A DNA stretch of 64,000 nt from positions 62,001 to 126,000 of the forward strand of contig NZ_JAEMNV010000003.1 of NCBI RefSeq assembly GCF_016482825.1. Reading direction: 5' to 3'. A program made the position numbers and the translations under genes. The notes beneath the pieces are model-generated. The model had not been told where the DNA came from. It saw only the letters and a list, made by a program, of their open reading frames with translations, and did not search any database. This stretch comes from Antrihabitans stalagmiti. Its GTDB lineage: Bacteria > Actinomycetota > Actinomycetes > Mycobacteriales > Mycobacteriaceae. This document shows positions 53,641-61,917 of this stretch, piece after piece; the stretch's first letter is position 1; the number at the start of each line of letters is the position of its first letter.

Positions 53641-55250
53641 CGGGTCTCCTTGGTGGACGGGTTCATGCGAAGAGCACGGCCCGCGAGATTGCCTGTCGGC
53701 GTAGCATTTTCGATTGCACACACACCGTTGACCAGGACATGGCTGATCCCGCGGGCCTGCTGCTTGGGGTTGTCGAACGTCGCGGTGTCGGTGACCGTCT
53801 CGGGATCGAAAGCGACGAGGTCGGCCGCGTAACCGGGTCGAATCAGTCCGCGATCACGCAACCGGAGGCGTTCGGCGGGGCGTCCGGTCAGGTGATTGAT
53901 GCAGTCCTCCAGACCCAACAACCCGACGTCGCGGACGTAGTGGCCGAGGTAGCGGGGGAACGTTCCCCACGCACGCGGGTGTGGGCGTTCACCGACGAGG
54001 ATCGCGTCGCTGCCGCCCATGTGCTTGGGGTGCAGCATGATTGCGCGGACGTTCTCTTCGTGCCCGACGTGCTGCAGGATCGTCGTCGCTAGTTTGTCGC
54101 GACGAAGCAGGTCGAAGAACACGTCGACCGGTGACAGGTCCCGCTCTGCTGCGATTTCGACGACCGTCTTGCCGACGTAGCTGTCGAGTTCAGGATTCGC
54201 GACCCCACTGAGCTGGATCGTCTCCCATTCGACGGTGACGCCATGGCAGCCGTCCGAGCCGTGCACGTTCACATCTTTCGCGATGCGCTCCCGCAGCGCC
54301 GGGTTTTCGAAGCGCTCCAATGCGGCGTCCGGCCCACCCGACATCGCCCAACTGGGTAGCAGCGCAGACAACGTCGTCGCCCCGGGCAGGTAGGGGTAGG
54401 TGTCGAGGGTGATATCGCACCCCGACTCGATTGCCTCGTCGACGATGGCGAGGAATTCCGGTGCGCGACCTCGGTTTACGCCGAAGTTCATGGTCGCGTG
54501 GGTGAGGTGTAATGCGCAGCCGGTCGTGCGTGCCAACTCGATCATTTCGGCGTACGCCTCGAGCGCCCCGGCACCGTAGGAGCGAGTGTGGGGCGCATAG
54601 AAGCCACCGAAGTCGGCAACAACTTCGCACAGCGCGGCGAGTTCGCCTGTGTCCGCGTACATTCCAGGGGTATAGGTGAGCCCGCTCGACATTCCGACGG
54701 CACCCTCGGTGAGGCCCTGGGCGAGCAACTCCTGCATATGCGCGATCTCGCGTGGTGTCGCCGGTCGCTTGTCTGCGCCGACTGCGAGAAGGCGCAGCGT
54801 GCCCTGCGGCACAAGATAGGCCGCGTTCGGCGTGATGCCTTGGTCGAGTCTGTCGAGATAGCCGGCGACGGTTCGCCAGGAGAAGTCGAGATCGGTGGGA
54901 TTGCCGTTCCAGCCGGCTATTTGGCGACGGATGACGTCGAGAGCTCGGTCGTCGATCGGAGCGTAGGCGATGCCGTCCTGTCCGAGGACCTCTGTCGTGA
55001 CGCCCTGGCTGATTTTCGCGAAGTGGGCGGGATCGGTCAGTAGCCGCAGATCGGAGTGTGCGTGCATGTCAATGAAGCCGGGGGCAAGGATGGTGCCTGG
55101 TCCGGGTTCGATGGTCTTCGTGGCTGTGACGCCTGACCGTGGAGCGACGATCTCGGCGATGCGTCCCGCATCGACAAGCACATCGGCGCGGTATCGCGGG
55201 GAACCGGTCCCGTCGACGACGTCGACGTCTCTGATCACTAAGTCGGTCAT
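53637..55250 (-). CDS. N-acyl-D-amino-acid deacylase family amidohydrolase
   Basis: A 537-aa amidohydrolase of the D-aminoacylase group: LAPGFIDMHAHSDLRLL (HxH metal site), VGMSSGLTYTPGMYADTGEL, HTRSYGAG, HLTHATMNFG, and the Asp-bearing HVGHEENVR... region and RPGYAADLVAFDP at the end. The usual GNCG cysteine loop is GQDG here, so the bridging Cys ligand is replaced. It would remove an acyl group from an N-acyl-D-amino acid or N-acetyl-amino-sugar acid. It is in an operon between the PLP enzyme (15 bp upstream) and the aldolase (4-nt overlap). Confidence 0.85.
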   Translation of the reverse strand: MTDLVIRDVDVVDGTGSPRYRADVLVDAGRIAEIVAPRSGVTATKTIEPGPGTILAPGFIDMHAHSDLRLLTDPAHFAKISQGVTTEVLGQDGIAYAPIDDRALDVIRRQIAGWNGNPTDLDFSWRTVAGYLDRLDQGITPNAAYLVPQGTLRLLAVGADKRPATPREIAHMQELLAQGLTEGAVGMSSGLTYTPGMYADTGELAALCEVVADFGGFYAPHTRSYGAGALEAYAEMIELARTTGCALHLTHATMNFGVNRGRAPEFLAIVDEAIESGCDITLDTYPYLPGATTLSALLPSWAMSGGPDAALERFENPALRERIAKDVNVHGSDGCHGVTVEWETIQLSGVANPELDSYVGKTVVEIAAERDLSPVDVFFDLLRRDKLATTILQHVGHEENVRAIMLHPKHMGGSDAILVGERPHPRAWGTFPRYLGHYVRDVGLLGLEDCINHLTGRPAERLRLRDRGLIRPGYAADLVAFDPETVTDTATFDNPKQQARGISHVLVNGVCAIENATPTGNLAGRALRMNPSTKETR

Positions 55251-55265
55251 GGTGTTTCGCTCTGT

Positions 55266-56576
55266 CTAGAAGAAGGTGTGGATGAAGTCGACGATGCGGG
55301 GGTGTTCGGCGTCGGCGTCGTCGAGCACGGGGATCAGTCGCCACTTGTCGAAAGCTGTGCACGGGTGGGAAAGTCCGAGTCGGACGACGTCCCCGATTGC
55401 AACGGCATCGGCTCGAACACCGGGCAGCCGGAGAAACGCATGCTGATCGTTGAGTGCGGAGATGGTTGCTCCCGAATCGAGCACTCGAGCATCCGGTCCA
55501 GCGAAGCGTTGCGGCACCGGCAAACCCTCGTCGTAGGGAAGGTCGCGCTTGCCCGCATCGAGCAGCGCGAGTTCGGGTTCCGGGTGGGAGACAACTCTCG
55601 CCCAGCCGTGCATCGCCGATCGCAAGGCATGTTGGGATGGTGATTCCGCGCGGCCCTCGATCATCGGCGAGATGCCTGCATAGAAACCGTCGTCGTGAAT
55701 TATGTAGGCGCCGGAACGAAGGACGACCGATGTGGCGATGCCGCCGTCCCTCTCGCCCGCTAGTTTTGCGAGACGATCCACAACGAGGTCTTGGTAGGCG
55801 CTACCGCCGGCGGTGATGATCGCCCGCTCGGAATATGTTCCTGCAGATTGTAGTTCGACATGAAGGCGGGCGAGCTCGTCGAGATAGTTGCGGACATTGG
55901 TGAGTCCGGCAGGAGTGCGGTCGTGACTCAGCGCCCCCTCGTAGCCGCCGACGCCTGCGAGCGACAGGCGAGACGACTTCGCCACCGCGTGCGCGACATC
56001 GAGGGCCGCCTCGACCGATCGCGCGCCGGTACGTCCGTGCGGACCGCCGAGTTCGACGATCACGTTGACGTGGGCCTCGCCGGCGGCCGATCGTAGGGTG
56101 TCCTCCATCAGCGCGACGGTGTCGACGCTGTCGGCCCAGCAGTAGAAGTCGAAGGATGGGTCGCGGTCCAGTTCCTGCGCGATCCAGCGCAGCCCGGTGG
56201 GATCGACCAATGCGTTTGCGAGCATGATGCGCTCGACGCCGTAGGACCGCGCGAACTGCACTTGCCAGATGGTGGCGAGCGTTATCGCCCACGCGCCGGC
56301 GTCCAGCTGCCTCGACCACAGTTGCGGCGCCATCGTCGTCTTGCCGTGCGGTGCGAGCAAGACACCCTCCTGCTCGGCCCACTCGGCCATCGCGGCGACG
56401 TTCGAATCGATGGCAGCGTTGTCCAGCGTCAAGGCTGGGGTGATCAACTGCTCGAAAGTAGGTGCGGTGCTGAGGAATTCGTAGACGGTCGAGCCCCAGG
56501 CGGCGGGTGGCAGGCCCTTGTGCTCCGGTCCGAGGGTGCGGTTGCGGAGTGCTGCTACTGCCTGAGCGTCGATCAC
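55266..56576 (-). CDS. PLP-dependent D-amino acid / D-glucosaminate-type dehydratase (fold III, D-serine dehydratase-like)
   Basis: A 436-aa protein. The PLP Lys is in LLAPHGKTTMAPQLW; the C-terminal D-serine-dehydratase-like domain ends LGLSHPCTAFDKWRLIPVLD, with the His/Cys pair that binds zinc in this family. Members act on D-serine, D-threonine or D-glucosaminate. Because KDG kinase and KDPG aldolase are in the same island, a D-glucosaminate dehydratase making 2-keto-3-deoxygluconate is the best guess. The start is GTG at 56576 with GGAAGGACCC before it. First gene of the leftward operon. Confidence 0.82.
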   Translation of the reverse strand: MIDAQAVAALRNRTLGPEHKGLPPAAWGSTVYEFLSTAPTFEQLITPALTLDNAAIDSNVAAMAEWAEQEGVLLAPHGKTTMAPQLWSRQLDAGAWAITLATIWQVQFARSYGVERIMLANALVDPTGLRWIAQELDRDPSFDFYCWADSVDTVALMEDTLRSAAGEAHVNVIVELGGPHGRTGARSVEAALDVAHAVAKSSRLSLAGVGGYEGALSHDRTPAGLTNVRNYLDELARLHVELQSAGTYSERAIITAGGSAYQDLVVDRLAKLAGERDGGIATSVVLRSGAYIIHDDGFYAGISPMIEGRAESPSQHALRSAMHGWARVVSHPEPELALLDAGKRDLPYDEGLPVPQRFAGPDARVLDSGATISALNDQHAFLRLPGVRADAVAIGDVVRLGLSHPCTAFDKWRLIPVLDDADAEHPRIVDFIHTFF

Positions 56577-56604
56577 AGTCTGGGTCCTTCCGGCTGTCGT
56601 TCTT

Positions 56605-56625
56605 GCGTTGCGTATTGTGCAACGC
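56605..56625. promoter_or_regulatory. Dyad operator in the divergent amino-sugar-acid island
   Basis: GCGTTGC-gtattgt-GCAACGC is a perfect 7-bp inverted repeat with 7-bp spacer. A related GCGTATTGCGTATT run follows at 56624-56637. It sits between the divergent dehydratase and kinase genes. The IclR protein encoded 1.1 kb away is the likely binder. Confidence 0.6.
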
Positions 56626-56701
56626 GTATTGCGTATTTTGTTCGACCTGGCTATTCTGCAATGAACAGCTCGTGAAGCGCAAGGGTTCGGAGGAGATTGA
56701 T

Positions 56702-57751
56702 GTGACGTCGCCAACATCGGTTCGGCCACGGGTGGTCACCGTCGGAGAGGGTCTGGCAGTGCTGGTCGCGCAGCCAGGACCGCTCGAGGACTCGGCTACC
56801 TTCGAAAGAACCGCAGGTGGGGCCGAGGCGAATGTTGCAACCGTTCTCGCGCAACTCGGCGTCGATGCTTCCTGGGTGTCGCGTGTCGGCGACGACGGTT
56901 TCGGTCGCTACCTTGTTGAGCAACTGGCGCGGCGCGGCATCGATATCTCTGCCGTGGTGACCGATCCCGCTCGTCCGACGGCGGTCTATGTCAAGGAGCG
57001 GGGTATCGGCGACGGCCCACTCGGCGCTGGGCAGAGTCGGATGCTGTACTACCGCAATGGATCTGCTGCGAGTGCGTTCAGTCCCGTCGACCTCACCGCG
57101 TCCCCGGCCGCCGGGTTGTTGAATCGCGCGAATGTCGTCCACTTCACGGGGGTAACCACGGCGCTGTCGGACTCCGCTACGCAGCTGACCGAGGTGCTGG
57201 TCGCCCTGCCTCGTGGGGCCCGCCAGGTGAGTTTCGACCTCAACTACCGACCCGCACTATGGGCGGCGCGAGGCCTCGCGGGGACCGAGGTCGCCGAGAT
57301 CCTCGCCCGACACGTCCGTGGGTCCGATGTCGTCCTGATGGGTGCGGACGAGGCTGGCGCTGTGTTCGGCACGGAAGACCCCGCCGAACTACGACGACTT
57401 TTTCCGGAGCCGACGCACCTGGTCGTCAAGAACGACGCACATACGGTCACCGGGTTCTGGCGGGACGAGCGAGTCGATGTGCCCGCATTGCGTCTGGACG
57501 TTGTGGAACGGATCGGTGCCGGGGACGCGTTCGCCGGCGGTTTCCTTGCCGGGTTGCTGCAGGGTCGGGACCATCAGGAGCGCCTGCGATTCGGGCACCT
57601 TTGCGCCGCAGCGGCTTTGACGGGACACGGCGATGTCGCGGAACTGCCGCAGGTCGCCGAACTGCACGCACTGGCGACGGTGCCGGCGCAGGAGTGGGCT
57701 CGAATGGACTACCGACCCGGCCTGCGTGTGCCAGAGAATGTGGCGTTATGA
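56702..57751 (+). CDS. kdgK: PfkB family sugar kinase, predicted 2-keto-3-deoxygluconate kinase
   Basis: A 349-aa ribokinase-like enzyme: TVGEGLAVLVAQPGPLEDSATFERTAGGAEANVATVLAQLG at the N-terminus, SRMLYYRNGSAASAF, VSFDLNYRPALW, and the anion hole/base VVERIGAGDAFAGGFLAGLLQG. Its YYR element is like KDG kinases. It would phosphorylate KDG to KDPG for the aldolase at 53008-53640. The start is GTG at 56702 with GGAGGAG before it. The stop overlaps the IclR start (ATGA). Confidence 0.86.
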   Translation: MTSPTSVRPRVVTVGEGLAVLVAQPGPLEDSATFERTAGGAEANVATVLAQLGVDASWVSRVGDDGFGRYLVEQLARRGIDISAVVTDPARPTAVYVKERGIGDGPLGAGQSRMLYYRNGSAASAFSPVDLTASPAAGLLNRANVVHFTGVTTALSDSATQLTEVLVALPRGARQVSFDLNYRPALWAARGLAGTEVAEILARHVRGSDVVLMGADEAGAVFGTEDPAELRRLFPEPTHLVVKNDAHTVTGFWRDERVDVPALRLDVVERIGAGDAFAGGFLAGLLQGRDHQERLRFGHLCAAAALTGHGDVAELPQVAELHALATVPAQEWARMDYRPGLRVPENVAL

Positions 57752-58524
57752 GCCAAAGCCTCCTGCGTGCCCTGACGATTCTCACCGCTCTCGGCGAGGA
57801 TTCGAAGTCGCTCGAGCAACTCGCGACCCAGCTCGACGTCCACAAATCGACGGTGTTGCGTCTGCTGCGGACGATGGAGTCCGAGCGCTTCGTTTTTCAT
57901 GACGACGAGCATCGATATCTGCTGGGCTCCCGATTCTTCGAACTGTCGAATCGTGCACTCGAACAACGCGACATCCGAACGCTTGCCAGACCGCATCTGA
58001 GTGCGCTCAATTCGAGCACCGGACAAACGATTCACCTCGCCACCTACGAATCCGGCGAAGCCGTGTACATCGACAAGTTCGACGCGATACAGAGCGTTCG
58101 GATGTATTCACGAGTAGGTCGTCCTGCCCCGTTGCATTGCACTGCGGTCGGCAAGGTGTTGGTCTCGGCGCGGCCTCGTTCCGAATGGCGCGCGATCGCC
58201 GAGAGCATCGAATATCCGAAGTTCACGGAGCGGACCATTCTGTCGCCCGATGCGTACCTCGACGAGCTCGAACATGTTGTTGCACAGGGGTATGCGGAGG
58301 ATCACGAAGAGCACGAGAGCTTCGTCAACTGTATCGGCGTTCCGATCCGCGACGGAACCGGCGCAGTGGTCGCAGCCGTCAGCATGTCTGTTCCCGACAT
58401 GTTGCTCGACCACGATCAAGTGTTGGCCACACTGCCGCAGGTGCGTGCCGCCGCGGCAGCGGTATCAGCCGAACTCGGCTGGAGTCCGGACATTCAACCA
58501 GCTACCAAGAAAGGCTTTCGATGA
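57748..58524 (+). CDS. IclR family transcriptional regulator
   Basis: A 258-aa regulator: winged helix (SLLRALTILTALGEDSKSLEQLATQLDVHKSTVLRLLRTMESERFV), ligand domain with GEAVYIDKFDAIQSVRMYSRVGRPAPLHCTAVGKVLVS and GYAEDHEEHESFVNCIGVPIRDGTGAVVAAVSMSVP. Members sense sugar acids or aromatic acids. It is coupled to the kinase in front and RidA behind (both 4-nt overlaps), and a dyad lies in the divergent promoter region. The likely inducer is the sugar acid or KDG. Confidence 0.92.
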   Translation: MSQSLLRALTILTALGEDSKSLEQLATQLDVHKSTVLRLLRTMESERFVFHDDEHRYLLGSRFFELSNRALEQRDIRTLARPHLSALNSSTGQTIHLATYESGEAVYIDKFDAIQSVRMYSRVGRPAPLHCTAVGKVLVSARPRSEWRAIAESIEYPKFTERTILSPDAYLDELEHVVAQGYAEDHEEHESFVNCIGVPIRDGTGAVVAAVSMSVPDMLLDHDQVLATLPQVRAAAAAVSAELGWSPDIQPATKKGFR

Positions 58525-58928
58525 CCGGCAAGATTGCAGTAAGCACCACCGACGCACCCGCACCAGCGCACACCTTTTCCCAGGGTGTTCGCAAGGGTCC
58601 GTTCGTGCAGGTCTCCGGGCAGGGTCCGGTCGACCCTGCAACGAACGAATATCTATACCCAGGAGATGTTGGCGCCCAGACGATTCGCACGCTGCAGAAC
58701 GTCAAGGCGATCGTCAACGCGAGCGGCGCAACCTTCGACGATGTTGTGATGCTTCGCGTCTACCTCACCACACGCGATGATTTCGCCGCGATGAACGACG
58801 CCTACGGCGAATTCGTCGTTGCAAACACTGTCGGCGACGTGCTCCCGAGCCGAACGACAGTGTTCACCGGTCTCCCCCGTGAGCAGATGCTCGTCGAAAT
58901 CGACGCAATCGCGGTCATCAGCGACTGA
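58521..58928 (+). CDS. RidA family deaminase
   Basis: A 135-aa RidA/YjgF fold: TFSQGVRKGPFVQVSGQGPVDPATNEYLYPGDVGAQTIRTLQNVKAIVNASGATFDDVV, then PSRTTVFTGLPREQMLVEIDAIAV with the conserved Arg and Glu. RidA hydrolyses the reactive enamine/imine released by PLP dehydratases. Here it would protect against the intermediate from the dehydratase in the same island. Its start overlaps the IclR stop. Confidence 0.9.
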   Translation: MTGKIAVSTTDAPAPAHTFSQGVRKGPFVQVSGQGPVDPATNEYLYPGDVGAQTIRTLQNVKAIVNASGATFDDVVMLRVYLTTRDDFAAMNDAYGEFVVANTVGDVLPSRTTVFTGLPREQMLVEIDAIAVISD

Positions 58929-58999
58929 TTGCTGTTTGCTCGTCGTTAATGTTGCGGTCAGGGCTTGTATTTGTAAGCCAACCAAAGCACCTTGTAGGT

Positions 59000-60619
59000 A
59001 TGGCGACCCACGACGATCCGGCGCTGCTCGACTCAACTACCGGTGACGGACCCGGTCCGAAGCACCATGGCCCTGTGCCCGTCGACCGCATTGTCTTCGC
59101 GGTGACTGCCGCGATCGCTGCGGCGATTCTGGTGTGGGGCCTGGTGTGGCCCGACAACCTGAAGAGTATTTCCGATTCGATTCTCACCTGGCTCGTCGTG
59201 AACCTCGGCTGGCTCTTCGTCGTCGCTGCGTCCGGTTTCGTGTTGTTCGCAATATGGTTGGCGGTCAGCAGATTCGGGAAGATCCCGCTCGGTAAGGACG
59301 GCGAGAAGCCCGAGTTCAACACGGTCAGCTGGATCGCGATGATGTTCAGCGCCGGAATGGGCATCGGCCTGATGTTCTACGGCGTCAGTGAGCCTCTCAC
59401 CCACTTCGTCACGCCGCCGCCTGGTACCGAGCCCGGTATCGGAACGGCCATGGCAACGACGATGTTTCACTGGAGTCTGCATCCCTGGTCGATCTATGCG
59501 GTCGTGGGTCTGTCGATCGCGTACGGCACCTATCGCATGGACCGCAAGCAACTGATCAGCTCGGCGTTCATCCCGTTGCTCGGCAGGAAGCGTGCCGAAG
59601 GCCCGATCGGCAAGGTCATCGACATCCTCGCGATCTTCGCGACGATGTTCGGGACGGCGGCGTCCCTTGGTCTCGGCGCGCTCCAGATCGGATCCGGCGT
59701 AGAGGTGCTCGGCTGGATGGATACGGCAGGGACGTTGCTCTTGGTCGCTGTCGTCGCTGTTCTCACGCTCGCGTTCGTTGCGTCCGCGGTGTCGGGCGTT
59801 GCCAAGGGTATTCAGTGGCTGTCGAACACGAACATGGTGTTGGCGCTGATCCTCGCGATCTTCGTCTTCGTCTGCGGACCAACGGTTTTGATCCTCAACC
59901 TGATACCTACAGCTCTGGGTGACTACGCCTCGCAGATCACCGGGATGTCTGCTCGCACCGCTGCCGCCGGCGATGCCGAGACGGCGAAGTGGCTGTCGTC
60001 GTGGACGATCTTCTACTGGGCGTGGTGGATCTCGTGGACCCCGTTCGTCGGCATGTTCCTTGCTCGCATCAGCCGCGGCCGCACGATCCGTCAGTTCGTC
60101 ATCGGCGTCATCTTGGTTCCGAGCGTCGTCAGCCTGCTCTGGTTCTCGATCTTTGGTGGTTCGGCTATCGGGCAACAGCGTGACGGTGCCGATCTGGCGG
60201 GCAAGGGCAGTCCCGAGTCGCAGTTGTTCGGAATGCTGTCCGAGCTGCCGATCGCAGGCATTTCGTCGTTCCTGGTCATGGTGCTCGTGGCGATCTTCTT
60301 CGTCTCCGGTGCAGACGCTGCATCGATGGTGATGGGCACACTGTCCCAGCGGGGAACGCTCCATCCGTCACGGTGGACCGTCGTCTTCTGGGGTGTCCTC
60401 ACCGGAGGTATTGCGGCACTGCTGTTGTGGAGCGGTGGTTCGGATGCACTCAGCGGATTGCAGACGATGACGATCATCGCTGCAGCGCCGTTTGCAATAG
60501 TCATGATCGGATTGTGTGTATCCCTCTACCGCGATCTGAGTAGCGATCCTCTGATCATCGAAGGTTTGCGACGTCGACGCGAGATCGAGGAGGCCGACGT
60601 CGGCGCTACCCGAAAATAG
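59000..60619 (+). CDS. BCCT family transporter
   Basis: A 539-aa BCCT carrier with 12 helices: MMFSAGMGIGLMFYGVSEPLTHF, TMFHWSLHPWSIYAVVGL, SNTNMVLAL, and WTIFYWAWWISWTPFVGMFLARISRGRTIRQFV (Trp-rich substrate box). The GMGIG glycine motif is that of Na+- or H+-coupled betaine-type carriers. Cytosolic ends are charged (MATHDDPALLDSTTGDG and LRRRREIEEADVGATRK). The start is ATG at 59000; the ribosome site is weak. It lies 71 bp after ridA and may be a second transporter of the island or an independent osmolyte importer. Confidence 0.88.
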   Translation: MATHDDPALLDSTTGDGPGPKHHGPVPVDRIVFAVTAAIAAAILVWGLVWPDNLKSISDSILTWLVVNLGWLFVVAASGFVLFAIWLAVSRFGKIPLGKDGEKPEFNTVSWIAMMFSAGMGIGLMFYGVSEPLTHFVTPPPGTEPGIGTAMATTMFHWSLHPWSIYAVVGLSIAYGTYRMDRKQLISSAFIPLLGRKRAEGPIGKVIDILAIFATMFGTAASLGLGALQIGSGVEVLGWMDTAGTLLLVAVVAVLTLAFVASAVSGVAKGIQWLSNTNMVLALILAIFVFVCGPTVLILNLIPTALGDYASQITGMSARTAAAGDAETAKWLSSWTIFYWAWWISWTPFVGMFLARISRGRTIRQFVIGVILVPSVVSLLWFSIFGGSAIGQQRDGADLAGKGSPESQLFGMLSELPIAGISSFLVMVLVAIFFVSGADAASMVMGTLSQRGTLHPSRWTVVFWGVLTGGIAALLLWSGGSDALSGLQTMTIIAAAPFAIVMIGLCVSLYRDLSSDPLIIEGLRRRREIEEADVGATRK

Positions 60620-60945
60620 TGTGGGAGGCCGACAAGGATGCAAAGGGTTGCCTCCGGCAGGAGGAGTTGACGTAGGGACGATCCGGCAATCGAGCTTTCG
60701 GTCGAACCAATAACAGGTCTTATCGATCAACCGCCGTCGTTTCGGGTCGAAGGTGTGTTGCCCCTGGTAGGGCCGTGACGTTGGAGATCTCGACAACCGA
60801 TGCGGCCGGACATCGCCCACCACTGGAGTTCATGTCATCGGCCTCGACCTATCCGCTCAAATTGACAACTGTGGTTGTGCACCTAGGTTGTACAACTGGA
60901 GTGTTGCAATGTTTCATGTGAAACCGAGCGTTTTCGAGGTGTGCC
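60620..60945. promoter_or_regulatory. 326-bp gene-free region with MarR-like palindrome
   Basis: A GGAGGC (60624-60629)/GCCTCC (60650-60655) stem follows the BCCT stop. TTGACA at 60862-60867 is a possible -35 box. GTTGTACAAC at 60887-60896 is a perfect 10-bp palindrome, with a related GTTGTGCACC at 60874-60883. It could be the operator of the MarR protein encoded two genes down. Nothing else is seen in the rest. Confidence 0.4.
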
Positions 60946-61431
60946 GTGAGCAATTCGTGCGTCGTATTCGCGCAGGCAAGAGCAATCGTCGAGGAGATTG
61001 TGTACAGCATCGCCACCACGGTTGGGCCGGACGGCCGTCCGCGATCACGGGTCGTCCATCCCGTCTGGCTCTGGAACAACACGGAGACAACAGGTTTGGT
61101 GACAGCGAGACCCACGCCACTGAAGCGCAGGCACCTCGGGTCCCATCCCGTGATGACGTGTGGGTACTGGAGTCCACAGCATCACACAGCCTTCTTCGAC
61201 TGCGATTGTCGCTGGCTCGGCGCTGACGAACTCGAAGTTGCGTGGCACACAATTGCGGCCACGCCACCGCCCCTCGGCTTCGACCCTGGGACGATCTGGC
61301 CGGACGGATGGCGCAGCGCTGAATTCGCGGTGCTCGAGTTACGCCCCTACCGAGTCCAGGCCACGCGTGCCGAGGACTTCGCCGCGGGTCGCAGCGCCTC
61401 CCGGTGGTCGCGCGTCGCGGAGGCTGTGTGA
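60946..61431 (+). CDS. Pyridoxamine 5'-phosphate oxidase-like FMN-binding protein
   Basis: A 161-aa split-barrel protein. IATTVGPDGRPRSRVVHPVWLW and TGLVTARPTPLKRRHLGSHP are typical of PNPOx-like/F420- or FMN-binding proteins. It may be a reductase or a redox sensor; the cofactor is unclear. The start is GTG at 60946 with GAGGTG before it. It overlaps the MarR gene by 4 nt (GTGA), so both form an operon. Confidence 0.75.
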   Translation: MSNSCVVFAQARAIVEEIVYSIATTVGPDGRPRSRVVHPVWLWNNTETTGLVTARPTPLKRRHLGSHPVMTCGYWSPQHHTAFFDCDCRWLGADELEVAWHTIAATPPPLGFDPGTIWPDGWRSAEFAVLELRPYRVQATRAEDFAAGRSASRWSRVAEAV

Positions 61432-61916
61432 ACTCGGCCCGCGAGCCGATCCCGGCAGCCGAGGATGTCTCGCTGCTGTGCACGGCAATTTCCGCTGCCA
61501 TGAACCGGTCGATCCGGGAAACTCTCACTCGCGCGGGGTTCGACGATGCTCGTGACAGTCACGGCTACGTCTTCCAGCATCTTCTCGACGGCCCGGTGAC
61601 GATCGGCGAACTGGCCGCGCGACTCGGTCTGACGCAACAGGCGATCTCCAAGTCGACCATCGAACTCGAACGCCTCGGCTACGTGCGCCGAGTTGCCGAT
61701 CCCGATGATCAGCGTGTACGCAATGTCGAACTCGCAGAACGAGGTTGGGCCGTCATCGACGCGGGCTGCGCAGCCCGTGCAGCACTGAACGACCAACTCC
61801 GTCGTCGGCTCGGGGACAGTGAACTCGCGAAACTGATCAACGGTTTGCAGTTTCTCGCTGCTGAAGTCGGTGCGCTCGACGACCTCGAAAGCCGCAACCT
61901 CGTGCCGCCGAGTTGA
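61428..61916 (+). CDS. MarR family transcriptional regulator
   Basis: A 162-aa MarR protein: YVFQHLLDGPVTIGELAARLGLTQQAISKSTIELERLGYVRRVADPDDQRVRNVELAERGWAVID contains the winged helix and wing. The start is GTG at 61428, overlapping the previous stop. The palindrome at 60887-60896 could be its site (autoregulation). It is convergent with the acyl-ligase gene, with just 1 bp between the stops. Confidence 0.9.
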   Translation: MNSAREPIPAAEDVSLLCTAISAAMNRSIRETLTRAGFDDARDSHGYVFQHLLDGPVTIGELAARLGLTQQAISKSTIELERLGYVRRVADPDDQRVRNVELAERGWAVIDAGCAARAALNDQLRRRLGDSELAKLINGLQFLAAEVGALDDLESRNLVPPS

Positions 61917-61917
61917 C

